From NCBI GenBank assembly GCA_044867425.1, contig JBIOUX010000164.1, positions 11,912 through 75,911 on the forward strand: 64,000 nucleotides of DNA, written 5' to 3'. Under the pieces are notes generated by a model. The model had not been told where the DNA came from. It searched no databases and saw only the letters and a program-made list of their open reading frames with translations. The DNA comes from CAWBJP01 sp044867425. Its GTDB lineage: Bacteria > Actinomycetota > Acidimicrobiia > IMCC26256 > BP-133. Shown here in pieces: positions 1-7,402 of the stretch (its first letter is position 1; each line of letters begins with the position of its first letter). The translations under genes were made by a program, and so were the position numbers.

Positions 1-2
1 GC

Positions 3-1409
3 GCCTACTCGATGTTCCCCTGGACCGCCGCGCTGGAGCCGCTCATGGCCGGCGGGCTGCTGCCCGGTCCCTACCGGGTGGCCAACTACCGGGCCGAGGT
101 GGTGGCCGCCGCCACCAACAAGGCGCCCGCCGGGCCCTACCGGGGGGTGGCCCGGCCCGCCACCGTGTTCGTCATGGAGCGCCTCATGGACCTGGCCGCC
201 GCCGGACTCGGCGTGGACCGGGCCGAGGTCCGCCGGCGCAACCTGGTCGGTCCCGACGACCTTCCCTACGTGGCCGCCACCCGCCTGGTGCACGACAGTC
301 CCAGCTACCCGGTGGTGCTCGAACGGGTGCTGGAGGCGGTCGACTACGACGGCTTCGCCAAGGTGCAGGAGGCGGCCCGGGCCGAGGGCCGTCACCTCGG
401 TCTGGGCTTCGCCGTCTACAACGAGTTGACCGGGATGGGCCGGGCCGCCTCGGCCGGCCCCGGCATCGTCTACCGGACCGGTCACGAGGGGGCCACCGTC
501 CGGGTCGACCCCTCGGGAGGAGTGACGGTGCTGGCCGGGACGACCTCCCAGGGGCAGGGCACCGAGACCACCCTGGCCCAGGTGGTGGCGGGGGAGCTGG
601 GTGTGGACCTCGACGACGTGGACGTGCGCCAGGGCGACACCGACGCCGCCCTGTTCGGCTTCGGGGCCTTCGCCAGCCGCCAGGGGGTGATCGGCGCCGG
701 GGCGGTGGCGTCGGCCGCCCGGGAGGTGCGGGACAAGGTGCTCGTCGTCGCCGCCCACCTCCTGGAGGCGGCACCCGCCGACCTGGACGTGGTGGACGGG
801 GTGGTGGTGGTCCGGGGCACACCCACCCGGGGGGTGCCGGTGGCCGAGGTGGCGCGGGTCGCCTACCACGAGGCCCACCGGCTCCCGCCCGGGGTGGAAG
901 CGGGGCTGGAGTCGACCCGGTTCTTCGACCCCGAGCAGGGCACGTTCGCCGCCGGCGCTCTGGCCGTGGTGGTGGAGGTCGACGCCGAGACGGGGGCGGT
1001 GGCGGTGCGCCGGGTGGTCTGCGCCGAGGACGCCGGCCGGGCCCTCAACCCGGTGGTGGTGGAAGGCCAGATCCACGGGGCCGTGGCCCAGGGGCTGGCC
1101 GGCGCCCTCTACGAGCATCTGTGCTACGACGGGGACGGCCAGCTGGTGACCGCCACCTTCATGGACTACCTGATGCCTTCGGCCGCCGACCTGCCGGCCT
1201 ACGAGGTCCACCACTGCGACGTCCCCTCGACCACCAACCCCTACGGGGTGCGGGGGGTGGGGGAGGGTGGGACCCTGGGGCCGGGAGCGGCGGTGGCCAA
1301 CGCCGTGGCCGACGCCCTCGGCATCGAGGTCAACCACCTGCCGGTCACGCCCGAGCGGGTGCACCGGTGGCTTGTCGAGCACGAGACAGGAAGAGAGGCG
1401 AGCCCATGA
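3..1409 (+). CDS. Molybdenum hydroxylase large subunit (xanthine dehydrogenase/CoxL-type), 5' end outside window
   Basis: This is the carboxy-terminal part of a molybdopterin-cytosine-dinucleotide-type hydroxylase large subunit; the reading frame is open to the window edge, so the gene begins upstream. Such subunits hydroxylate a carbon using water, with small FeS and FAD subunits as partners. The visible signatures are NKAPAGPYRGVARP about 40 residues after the first in-window Met and GVGEGGTLGPGAAVANAVADAL near the end, which carries the family's catalytic Glu. The position of the CO-dehydrogenase loop AYRCSFR reads PYRGVARP instead, so this is a form II-like or xanthine-dehydrogenase-like enzyme, not a true form I CO dehydrogenase. 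The stop overlaps the next start (ATGA). The substrate is unknown. Confidence 0.9.
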   Translation, partial: AYSMFPWTAALEPLMAGGLLPGPYRVANYRAEVVAAATNKAPAGPYRGVARPATVFVMERLMDLAAAGLGVDRAEVRRRNLVGPDDLPYVAATRLVHDSPSYPVVLERVLEAVDYDGFAKVQEAARAEGRHLGLGFAVYNELTGMGRAASAGPGIVYRTGHEGATVRVDPSGGVTVLAGTTSQGQGTETTLAQVVAGELGVDLDDVDVRQGDTDAALFGFGAFASRQGVIGAGAVASAAREVRDKVLVVAAHLLEAAPADLDVVDGVVVVRGTPTRGVPVAEVARVAYHEAHRLPPGVEAGLESTRFFDPEQGTFAAGALAVVVEVDAETGAVAVRRVVCAEDAGRALNPVVVEGQIHGAVAQGLAGALYEHLCYDGDGQLVTATFMDYLMPSAADLPAYEVHHCDVPSTTNPYGVRGVGEGGTLGPGAAVANAVADALGIEVNHLPVTPERVHRWLVEHETGREASP

Positions 1410-2203
1410 AGGTCGGCCGGCTGGAGGTCGTGCCGCTGCCGGATGGCGGGGCCCGCCTGCCCGCCGGCCAGCTGCTGCGCTTCACCGGTTCCCGGGACGA
1501 CCCCTGGGGACCGCACCAGGGCCTCCTCGAGCCCGACGGGAGCCTCGAGTTGGCCATGGGCGGCTTCCTGGTGCGCACCGGCGACCGGGTCGTGCTGATC
1601 GACACCGGGGTGGGCCGCATCGACAACGGCGTCTACTGGGGCGGGCGCTTCCTGGAGTCGCTGGCCGCCGCCGGCGTCACTCCGCCCGAGGTGACCGACG
1701 TGGTCCTCACCCACCTCCACTTCGACCATGTGGGATGGGCCACCCAGCAGGGGACGGTGGTCTTCGAGCGGGCCACCTACCGCTGCCACCCCGCCGACTG
1801 GGATCATTTCGTGTCCGGTCCCAATCCCGAGGCGGGCGCGGTGCGCAAGCTGTCTCCCATCGCCGGGCGCCTGGAGCCCTTCGCCGGTGACACCGAGGTG
1901 GCTCCGGGCGTGAGTGTCCGCCACGCGCCCGGCCACACCCCCGGCTCGGCCGTGGTCGTCATCTCCGACGGGGACTACCGGGCCGTGCTCCTGGGCGACG
2001 CCGTCCACTGTCCGGTGGAGCTGGTGGAGGACGACTGGGAGGCGGTCATGGACGTGGACCCGGCCCTGGCCGCCCGCACCCGGGAGGCCCTGGCCCGGGA
2101 GCTGGAAGGCACCGACGTGCCCGTGGTCGCGGCCCACTTCCCCGGGCTGCGCTTCGGCCGCCTGCTGCCGGGCAAGGGCCGGCGCCGGTGGGTGTTCTCG
2201 TGA
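1406..2203 (+). CDS. MBL-fold metallo-hydrolase
   Basis: This 265-residue protein has the metallo-beta-lactamase fold. The metal motif THLHFDHVGW lies at residues 102-111, followed by APGHTPGSAVVV and LLGDAVHC, and a late AAHFPG His, giving the full HxHxDH...H...D...H ligand set. Relatives include lactonases and thioesterase-like hydrolases; the exact reaction is not readable. The start was chosen because ATG at 1406 overlaps the upstream stop as ATGA, with the purine-rich run aggaagagagg just ahead. It is translationally coupled to the molybdenum hydroxylase and probably hydrolyses a product of the same pathway. Confidence 0.88.
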   Translation: MKVGRLEVVPLPDGGARLPAGQLLRFTGSRDDPWGPHQGLLEPDGSLELAMGGFLVRTGDRVVLIDTGVGRIDNGVYWGGRFLESLAAAGVTPPEVTDVVLTHLHFDHVGWATQQGTVVFERATYRCHPADWDHFVSGPNPEAGAVRKLSPIAGRLEPFAGDTEVAPGVSVRHAPGHTPGSAVVVISDGDYRAVLLGDAVHCPVELVEDDWEAVMDVDPALAARTREALARELEGTDVPVVAAHFPGLRFGRLLPGKGRRRWVFS

Positions 2204-2223
2204 GCGCGGCGAATCGGCCCTGG

Positions 2224-2243
2224 CCGAATGAGCGCTCGTTCAG
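2224..2243. promoter_or_regulatory. TetR-type operator, site A
   Basis: The sequence is CCGAATGA-GCGC-TCGTTCAG, an inverted repeat whose right half reads CTGAACGA on the other strand. It lies 18 bp before the MaoC-like gene start at 2262. A weak -10 (TACCAT, 2245-2250) would place the site in the promoter spacer. It matches the half-site and 4-bp spacing of seven other sites in this window. Confidence 0.65.
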
Positions 2244-2261
2244 CTACCATCGGGCCGGCTC

Positions 2262-3035
2262 ATGAACCCGCCACTGACCCCCTTGGAGATCCTCCGCCAG
2301 CCGGCCCTGACCGTCGAGGCGCCCCTGCAGCTGTCCGGGGCCTGGTTCAACGAGCTGTGCCTGTGGTTGCAGTGCCGGATCGGCGCCCTGGGCGCCATCG
2401 GATGGCCCATGGTGCTCATTCCCGAGGTGATCGACCGTCGCTTCCGGGCCTGGGAGGACGCGCTCCAGATCTATCTGCGGGCGACCTGGTCGGCTCCCGT
2501 CCCCAGCGAGCCCTTCACCGTAGGAGCGGAAGTGGCCTGGGTGTCGTCCAAGGAAGGCTCCCTGGAAGTCGGGGTGCGCAGCCGGGCGGTCGCCGACACC
2601 GGCAAAGAGCTGGCCACCAGTCTCCTGGTGATGCGCACCCGGGGCGACGCCGGCTCGTGGGGGGAGCGGGACGTCCCCGCCGTCCCCGACGTGGGGACGC
2701 TGTCACGCCGGCGCTCGCTGGTCATCGACGAGGGCCAGGTGCGCACCTTCGCCGAGCTGGCCGGGACCCGCTATCCGATGCACACCGACATCCACTACGC
2801 CTGGGAGCGGGGCTTCCCCAACATCCTGGTGCAGGGCCACGTCCTGGCCATCACCCAGCTGCACTTCGCCGGTGTGGGCCCGTCAGGGCGGGCCGAGACG
2901 TGGTTCCGCCGCCCGGTCCCGGCCGCCAGCCTGCTCGAGGTGTGCCGCTCGCAGGAGGACGAGTCCGTGTGGGCCTTCCGGCAGGTGAGCACGGGCGAGG
3001 TCGCCGCCGTCACCCGGATCACCTCCGGCCCCTGA
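2262..3035 (+). CDS. MaoC-like double-hotdog dehydratase
   Basis: This 257-residue protein looks like a two-hotdog enoyl-CoA hydratase or dehydratase. The second half carries a MaoC-type active-site stretch, YPMHTDIHYAWERGFPN followed by QGHVLAITQLHF, equivalent to the usual IHxDxxYA...GF...HG pattern. The first half (about residues 20-140) has the length of a degenerate hotdog with no recognisable catalytic pair. It would hydrate an enoyl-CoA intermediate. It is the first gene behind operator site A and converges on the peptidase gene at 3133. The exact substrate is unknown. Confidence 0.8.
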   Translation: MNPPLTPLEILRQPALTVEAPLQLSGAWFNELCLWLQCRIGALGAIGWPMVLIPEVIDRRFRAWEDALQIYLRATWSAPVPSEPFTVGAEVAWVSSKEGSLEVGVRSRAVADTGKELATSLLVMRTRGDAGSWGERDVPAVPDVGTLSRRRSLVIDEGQVRTFAELAGTRYPMHTDIHYAWERGFPNILVQGHVLAITQLHFAGVGPSGRAETWFRRPVPAASLLEVCRSQEDESVWAFRQVSTGEVAAVTRITSGP

Positions 3036-3066
3036 CCCCAGCCTCCCCGAGGGGCACCACCTGACG

Positions 3067-3115
3067 AAGGTGGTCGCGTTTTACCCCGTGACAGGGGGTC
3101 AGGCGCAACCACCTT
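3067..3115. terminator. Nested stem-loop between convergent genes
   Basis: The arms AAGGTGGTCGCG (3067-3078) and CGCAACCACCTT (3104-3115) pair with one G-T pair. Inside the loop a second stem forms from ACCCC and GGGGT. It lies between two converging genes, so it most likely ends transcription from both sides, although there is no clean U-tract. Confidence 0.55.
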
Positions 3116-3132
3116 GGCGAGCAGCGCACACC

Positions 3133-4437
3133 TCAGGTGAGGTCGGAGGCCGGGGGCACGTCGACGGAGAACCAGTCGACATCGCCGGCCGGGGCGAGGG
3201 CGGCGCCGGCGGCGACGGCGGGGGACAGGCCCGAGGCCCGGTCGGGAGTGTTGTCCGGCTCGCCGCCGGCGGCGATGGGATCGAGGGACGGGGGCGTGGG
3301 CCGGGGTCCGCCCAGGGCGCCCAGGGCGTCGACGATCCCGTAGCCGAAGAGGTCGTCCCGGCCGATCAGGCCGGCGTCGCGGGCGCCGGCCTGCAGGCGC
3401 CGGGCGATGGTCGGGGCGTCATCGTCGGGGAAGCGGGCCCGGGCCAGCATGGCCACCCCCGACACCAGGGGAGCGGCGAACGACGTCCCCTCCACCTTCC
3501 GGTAGGTGCCGTCGGCCCAGCCGGCCAGGACGTCCACGCCCGGGGCGGCGAGGTCGATCCAGGACCCGTAGTTGGAGAACGGGGCCAGGTCCCCATCGGG
3601 GGTCACGGCGGAGACGGCGAGCACCCCGTCGTAGGCCGCCGGGTACATCTTGGCCGAGCTGTGGTCGTTACCGGCGGCGGCGATGTCGGAGTCGCGCCCC
3701 GTCCCCCGGGAGTCGAGGACCTTGACGGGGAGGACCTTGCCCCGCCAGGCGATGCCGGCCATGCCGGCGCCGTTGTCGCCCGTGGCGGCGGCCACGGTCG
3801 CCACCTGGGTGCCATGGCCGTAGAAGTCGTCGGGGTCGTTGTCGTCGTTGGCCACGTCGCGGCCGGGCAGCACCCGGCCGGCGAGCTCGGGATGGTCCAG
3901 GGTGACGCCGCTGTCGACTACGGCCAGGATCTGATCGTCGGCGCCGGTGGTCAGGTCCCAGGCGTCGGGGAGGTGGAGGGCCTCCAGATAGGCGGCCTGG
4001 TTGGCCACGTAGTGGGGATCGGAGGGGACGGCGGCCGCCCGGCGGAGGTAGTTGGGCTCGGCGCTCGCCACCCGGGGATCGGCGGCCAGCCCCCGGAGCA
4101 CTGCGGTGGCCGCGCCCGGGGCGGTGGCCACGACGGCGAAGCCCGTTCCGTGCACCGTCTCCTCGAGGCGGGCTCCGTGGCCGGCGGCGACGTCCCGGGC
4201 GCCGGCGGTGGAAAGGGGGGCGCGGAAGCGCACCAGCAGCGAGGACCCGTCCGCCGGGTCGGAGACCAGGGCCGGCGCCGGCAGGGTGACGTTCGCCCCG
4301 GCGGTGGGCGCGGCGAGGGACGGCGCGGCGAGGGCCAGCACCGCCACGGCCGGCGTCAACCGGCGCGACCAACCGCGGGACAAGGGGAGGGGGCACCTCT
4401 TTCGAGCGTCCAGGTTCCGGATCCGAACCTTCGACAT
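3133..4437 (-). CDS. Secreted S8 (subtilisin) peptidase with an internal gap
   Basis: This is a 434-residue S8 peptidase with a signal peptide (MSKVRIRN..., hydrophobic stretch TPAVAVLALAAPSLA). The catalytic triad is visible: Asp in AVVDSGVTLDHPEL, His in FYGHGTQVATVAAA, Ser in EGTSFAAPLVSG. An Asn for the oxyanion hole appears in AAAGNDHSS. However, the roughly 45 residues that normally sit between SDI and AAAGND, including the INLSLG strand of the substrate cleft, are missing in frame. The carboxy end begins a PPC-like domain (GDVDWFSVDV) but stops early. The start at 4437 was chosen for the signal peptide; the frame stays open further upstream without coding character. Activity is doubtful. 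Confidence 0.8.
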   Translation of the reverse strand: MSKVRIRNLDARKRCPLPLSRGWSRRLTPAVAVLALAAPSLAAPTAGANVTLPAPALVSDPADGSSLLVRFRAPLSTAGARDVAAGHGARLEETVHGTGFAVVATAPGAATAVLRGLAADPRVASAEPNYLRRAAAVPSDPHYVANQAAYLEALHLPDAWDLTTGADDQILAVVDSGVTLDHPELAGRVLPGRDVANDDNDPDDFYGHGTQVATVAAATGDNGAGMAGIAWRGKVLPVKVLDSRGTGRDSDIAAAGNDHSSAKMYPAAYDGVLAVSAVTPDGDLAPFSNYGSWIDLAAPGVDVLAGWADGTYRKVEGTSFAAPLVSGVAMLARARFPDDDAPTIARRLQAGARDAGLIGRDDLFGYGIVDALGALGGPRPTPPSLDPIAAGGEPDNTPDRASGLSPAVAAGAALAPAGDVDWFSVDVPPASDLT

Positions 4438-4459
4438 CAGGTGCGGCAGTTCCCCTGCA

Positions 4460-5362
4460 ATGGGACCAACGTCGCGGAATGCGTCACCCCCGGATCGGAC
4501 GGGCGAACCTGCCGGTGCACCGCCGGCCCGTATATTCGAACCCATCGAAACGACGACGTGTTTCCACCACCGCGACCGGGAGACCGGCCGGTCGTGCACC
4601 CGCTGCGGGCGCCCGGCCTGCGCCGACTGCCTCCACGACGCGCCGGTGGGCTCCCACTGCTGGGAGTGCATCCGGGCTGCCCGCCCTCCCGTGGCGGAGC
4701 GGGCCCGGCGCTGGAACGCCACCGCCGGCGCCCTGGTGACCAGGGTCATCATCACCATCAACATCGGCGTGTTCCTGCTCACCGCCCTGACCGGCGGCGC
4801 CCTGGGGCGGGGTGGCAATCTGCAGCTGCGTCTGGCGCTCTTCGCCCCGGCGGTGAAGGCGGGCGAGTGGTACCGGCTCATCACCTCCGGCTTCGTCCAC
4901 TACGGCATCCTCCACATCGCCTTCAACATGGTGATCCTGGCCCGGTTCGGCCAGATGCTGGAGCCGGCCCTGGGCCGGGCCCGCATGGCCGCCCTCTACC
5001 TGGCCGCGCTGCTCACCGGGTCCTTGGGCGTCATGCTGATGGAGCCCAACGGCGTGACCGCCGGCGCCTCCGGAGCCGTCTTCGGCCTGGTGGGCGCGGC
5101 CGCCGTCGGCCTGCGCCAGCGGGGCATCAACGTGTGGCAGTCCGGGATCGGGCCGCTCCTGGCCATCAACCTGGTCTTCACCTTCGCCATCCCCGGGATC
5201 TCCATCGGCGGCCACCTGGGCGGCCTGATCGGCGGCGCCCTGGTGGGCGGGGTGATGCTCCGCTCACCGACCGAGCCCCGCCCCGTGCTGGAAGGCCTGC
5301 TGTTCGCCGGCGCCGTCTCCGCCATCGCCTTCGCCGGCGCCCTGTGGGCCGCCGGCCGCTGA
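4460..5362 (+). CDS. Rhomboid intramembrane serine protease with N-terminal zinc finger
   Basis: This 300-residue membrane protein starts with a B-box-like zinc finger (CFHHRD, CTRC, CADCLHD, HCWEC at about residues 35-75), followed by about six membrane segments. The rhomboid catalytic pair is present: Ser in GASGAVFGLVGA and His in ISIGGHLGGLIGGA. The Asn-bearing stretch HIAFNMVILARFG is also typical. ATG at 4460 is the only usual start in frame ahead of the zinc finger, but it has no good ribosome site and lies only 22 bp from the divergent peptidase start, so the true start is uncertain. Confidence 0.88.
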   Translation: MGPTSRNASPPDRTGEPAGAPPARIFEPIETTTCFHHRDRETGRSCTRCGRPACADCLHDAPVGSHCWECIRAARPPVAERARRWNATAGALVTRVIITINIGVFLLTALTGGALGRGGNLQLRLALFAPAVKAGEWYRLITSGFVHYGILHIAFNMVILARFGQMLEPALGRARMAALYLAALLTGSLGVMLMEPNGVTAGASGAVFGLVGAAAVGLRQRGINVWQSGIGPLLAINLVFTFAIPGISIGGHLGGLIGGALVGGVMLRSPTEPRPVLEGLLFAGAVSAIAFAGALWAAGR

Positions 5363-5464
5363 CCCCGGACCGGAAGAGCCCTCGGACGCGGAAAAGACGC
5401 AATGAACAACGGCGTGTGAGTCGGGCGGGGGTCGTGTGTTGGCTGTTGCGCAGCCGGGGAATTC

Positions 5465-5479
5465 GTACGTCCCACGTAC
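5465..5479. promoter_or_regulatory. Perfect palindrome in a convergent gap
   Basis: GTACGT-ccc-ACGTAC is a perfect 6-bp inverted repeat with a 3-bp centre. It lies in the 209-bp gap between the rhomboid gene and the end of the enoyl-CoA hydratase gene. I see no start codon it clearly controls; it may be a protein-binding site or a remnant. Confidence 0.3.
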
Positions 5480-5571
5480 AAATTGCCCGTAACGACGGCG
5501 CAGCGTGCCGGGGCACCTGGGGCGGCCACTCCCCGCCTCCCTCCGATGCGTCTTTGTTTCTGCCGTTCCGC

Positions 5572-6339
5572 TTACTGCCGGTGGAGGAAGCGGGCCAACG
5601 CTTCGCGGTGGGCGGCGGTGCGGCCCAGGGCGGTGATGGCGGCCCGCTCCTCCTCCAGATGGGCCTCGAAGGTCGACGTCTCGGAGACGTCGAGCAGCCG
5701 TTTGGCGGCTGCGGCCACCTCCCCGGGCCAGTCGCCCAGCTTGGCGGCCAGGGCGACGGCCGTGTCGAGCACCCGGTCGTCGTCCACCACCTCGTCCACC
5801 AGGCCGCAGGCCAGGGCCTCCTCGGCCCCCACATCGTCGTTCCGCAGGACCATCCGCACCGCCTGCTGGCGGCCCACCACCCGGGGGAGGAGCCAGGTCA
5901 GGCCGCCATCCGGCGTGAGGCCGGCCGTCAGGTAGGCCACCCGGAAGAAGGCGCTGCGGGCCGCCACCCGCAGATCGGCGCCCAGGGCCAGGCTGAGGCC
6001 ACCGCCGGCCGCCACCCCGTTGACGGCCGCCACCACCGGCTTGGGCATCCGCCGCAGCTCGATCATGGCGGCGTGGAACGGCTTGGTGAGCTGGCGCATG
6101 GGCTCGCCACTGTCGGGCCCGGCGTAGCCCGCCATCCAGCGCAGGTCACCGCCGGCGCAGAAGGCCCGCCCCCGGCCGGTGAGGACGACGGCCCGCACCT
6201 CGGGGTCGCGCCCCACCCCTTCGATGGCGGCCAGGAGGTCGGTGATGTGGCGGTCATCGAGGACGCACAGCGCCTCGGGGCGGCCCAGCCGGACCAGGGC
6301 CACCGACTTCTCGTGCCGCTCGACTTCAACCAGGCTCAT
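5572..6339 (-). CDS. Enoyl-CoA hydratase/isomerase family protein
   Basis: This 255-residue crotonase-fold protein has the oxyanion-hole segments AFCAGGDLRWM and NGVAAGGGLSLALGADLRVA. The region where hydratases keep their two catalytic Glu residues reads AGLTPDGGLTWLLPRVVG, with Pro-Asp instead, a pattern typical of isomerase-like members such as PaaG relatives. It is therefore more likely an isomerase or atypical hydratase acting on an acyl-CoA. The start was placed at ATG 6339 (MSLVEVERHEK), where family proteins begin; the open frame upstream is the shadow of the + strand gene. It is divergent from the gene at 6430. Confidence 0.85.
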   Translation of the reverse strand: MSLVEVERHEKSVALVRLGRPEALCVLDDRHITDLLAAIEGVGRDPEVRAVVLTGRGRAFCAGGDLRWMAGYAGPDSGEPMRQLTKPFHAAMIELRRMPKPVVAAVNGVAAGGGLSLALGADLRVAARSAFFRVAYLTAGLTPDGGLTWLLPRVVGRQQAVRMVLRNDDVGAEEALACGLVDEVVDDDRVLDTAVALAAKLGDWPGEVAAAAKRLLDVSETSTFEAHLEEERAAITALGRTAAHREALARFLHRQ

Positions 6340-6364
6340 GAGACCACGGTACTGGAGACCCGGC

Positions 6365-6407
6365 TTGACACGAGGGCCGTTGGATCGCAGACTGAACGTT
6401 CGTTCAA
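6365..6407 (+). promoter_or_regulatory. Promoter with TetR-type operator, site B
   Basis: A perfect -35 TTGACA (6365-6370) is followed after 17 bp by CAGACT (6388-6393). The operator CAGACTGA-ACGT-TCGTTCAA (6388-6407) covers the -10 and the expected start point, as a repressor site would. A ribosome site GGGAGG precedes the ATG at 6430. Confidence 0.65.
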
Positions 6408-6429
6408 CGAACACCGGGAGGCCTTCACC

Positions 6430-7392
6430 ATGACCAGCACCTACCAGGAGAAGGACGAGCTGTGCCACGAGGCGGAAGCCGGTGACGCCTGGTGGCAGGA
6501 GAGCGTCGTCCTCACCTTCTGGGACGAGCAGGCCGGGCTCGGCGCCTTGTTCCGTCTCGGCCACGAGGTGGGCCAGGGCACGTCGACGGTGTGGCTGGGG
6601 GCGGTGACGGAGGCCGGCGACCGGTACCGGTGCTACCGGGAGGCGCTGCCGCTCGAGGACTCCGATCGCACGGGAGACGGTGTCCGGACGGAGGCCGGCG
6701 GGGTGGCCGCTCAGCTCGAGGATGGCCGGCTCCGCTGGCGGGTCAGCCAGCCGGAGTTCGAATGCGACCTGGCCGTCACCGATTTCTATCCCATGACCAA
6801 CCTGTGGCAGCTCGGGGCCGAGACCAGCCTGGCCAAGGAGTTCGCCCCCGAGCACTGGGAGGCGTCGGGCCGGGTCGCCGGCACGGTCCGCCTCGGCGAC
6901 CGCCGCTACGACATCGACGGGCTCCATCACCGGGACCACTCCTGGGGCACCCGGCGCTGGAACACCATCCGCAGCCACCGGTGGGTGGCCGGGACGGCCG
7001 GCCCCGACCTGTCGTTCATGGCCCTGTCCTGGCTGGCCAACGACGGCAGCCTGGTCACCGAGGGCTACGTCAACCGGGACGGGAGGACCGAGAAGGCCCG
7101 GGCCCTCGACGTCCTGGCCTACGTGGAGATCGATGGCCTGTCGTGCCGGGGCGGGCGGGTCCGGATGGAGCTGGAAGACGGCTCCGAGGTGGCCTTCGAG
7201 GCCGAGGGGGTGGACGGGCTCCTCACGCTGCACCGCAACGTCGCCTGCGTCGACACCATCAGCCGCGTGCGACTGGCCGACGGCCGGACCGGCTTCTGCG
7301 ACTTCGAGACCACCCACAACAGCCGCGACGGGTCGGCGCCCGTCACCGTCATGGTGGGCGCCGTCATGGACGACGGGCTCACGACCCGCTAG
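6430..7392 (+). CDS. AttH/CrtC-like (DUF7064-type) protein
   Basis: This 320-residue protein belongs to the lipocalin-like AttH/hydroxyneurosporene-synthase-like group common in actinobacterial lipid clusters. The hallmark is GLHHRDHSWGTRRW at about residues 157-170, followed by HRWVAG. No catalytic mechanism is established for these relatives; roles in isoprenoid or steroid handling are guessed from context. It is paralogous to the protein at 12170-13078: both share WWQES near the start and the DHSWG block. It begins the operon controlled by site B and is followed after 10 bp by the CoA ligase gene. Confidence 0.75.
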   Translation: MTSTYQEKDELCHEAEAGDAWWQESVVLTFWDEQAGLGALFRLGHEVGQGTSTVWLGAVTEAGDRYRCYREALPLEDSDRTGDGVRTEAGGVAAQLEDGRLRWRVSQPEFECDLAVTDFYPMTNLWQLGAETSLAKEFAPEHWEASGRVAGTVRLGDRRYDIDGLHHRDHSWGTRRWNTIRSHRWVAGTAGPDLSFMALSWLANDGSLVTEGYVNRDGRTEKARALDVLAYVEIDGLSCRGGRVRMELEDGSEVAFEAEGVDGLLTLHRNVACVDTISRVRLADGRTGFCDFETTHNSRDGSAPVTVMVGAVMDDGLTTR

Positions 7393-7402
7393 TCGTAAGG
7401 GC

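Noticed and set aside
3..1409. Carbon monoxide dehydrogenase large subunit (form I)
   Set aside because: The diagnostic AYRCSFR loop is replaced by PYRGVARP; the fragment fits form II or xanthine-dehydrogenase-like hydroxylases better.
3070..6429. A very long open frame on the + strand running into the AttH-like gene
   Set aside because: High GC keeps stop codons rare; the part before 6430 is antisense to the peptidase and hydratase genes and is low-complexity Gly/Arg. Only the part from ATG 6430 has family motifs, a promoter and a ribosome site.
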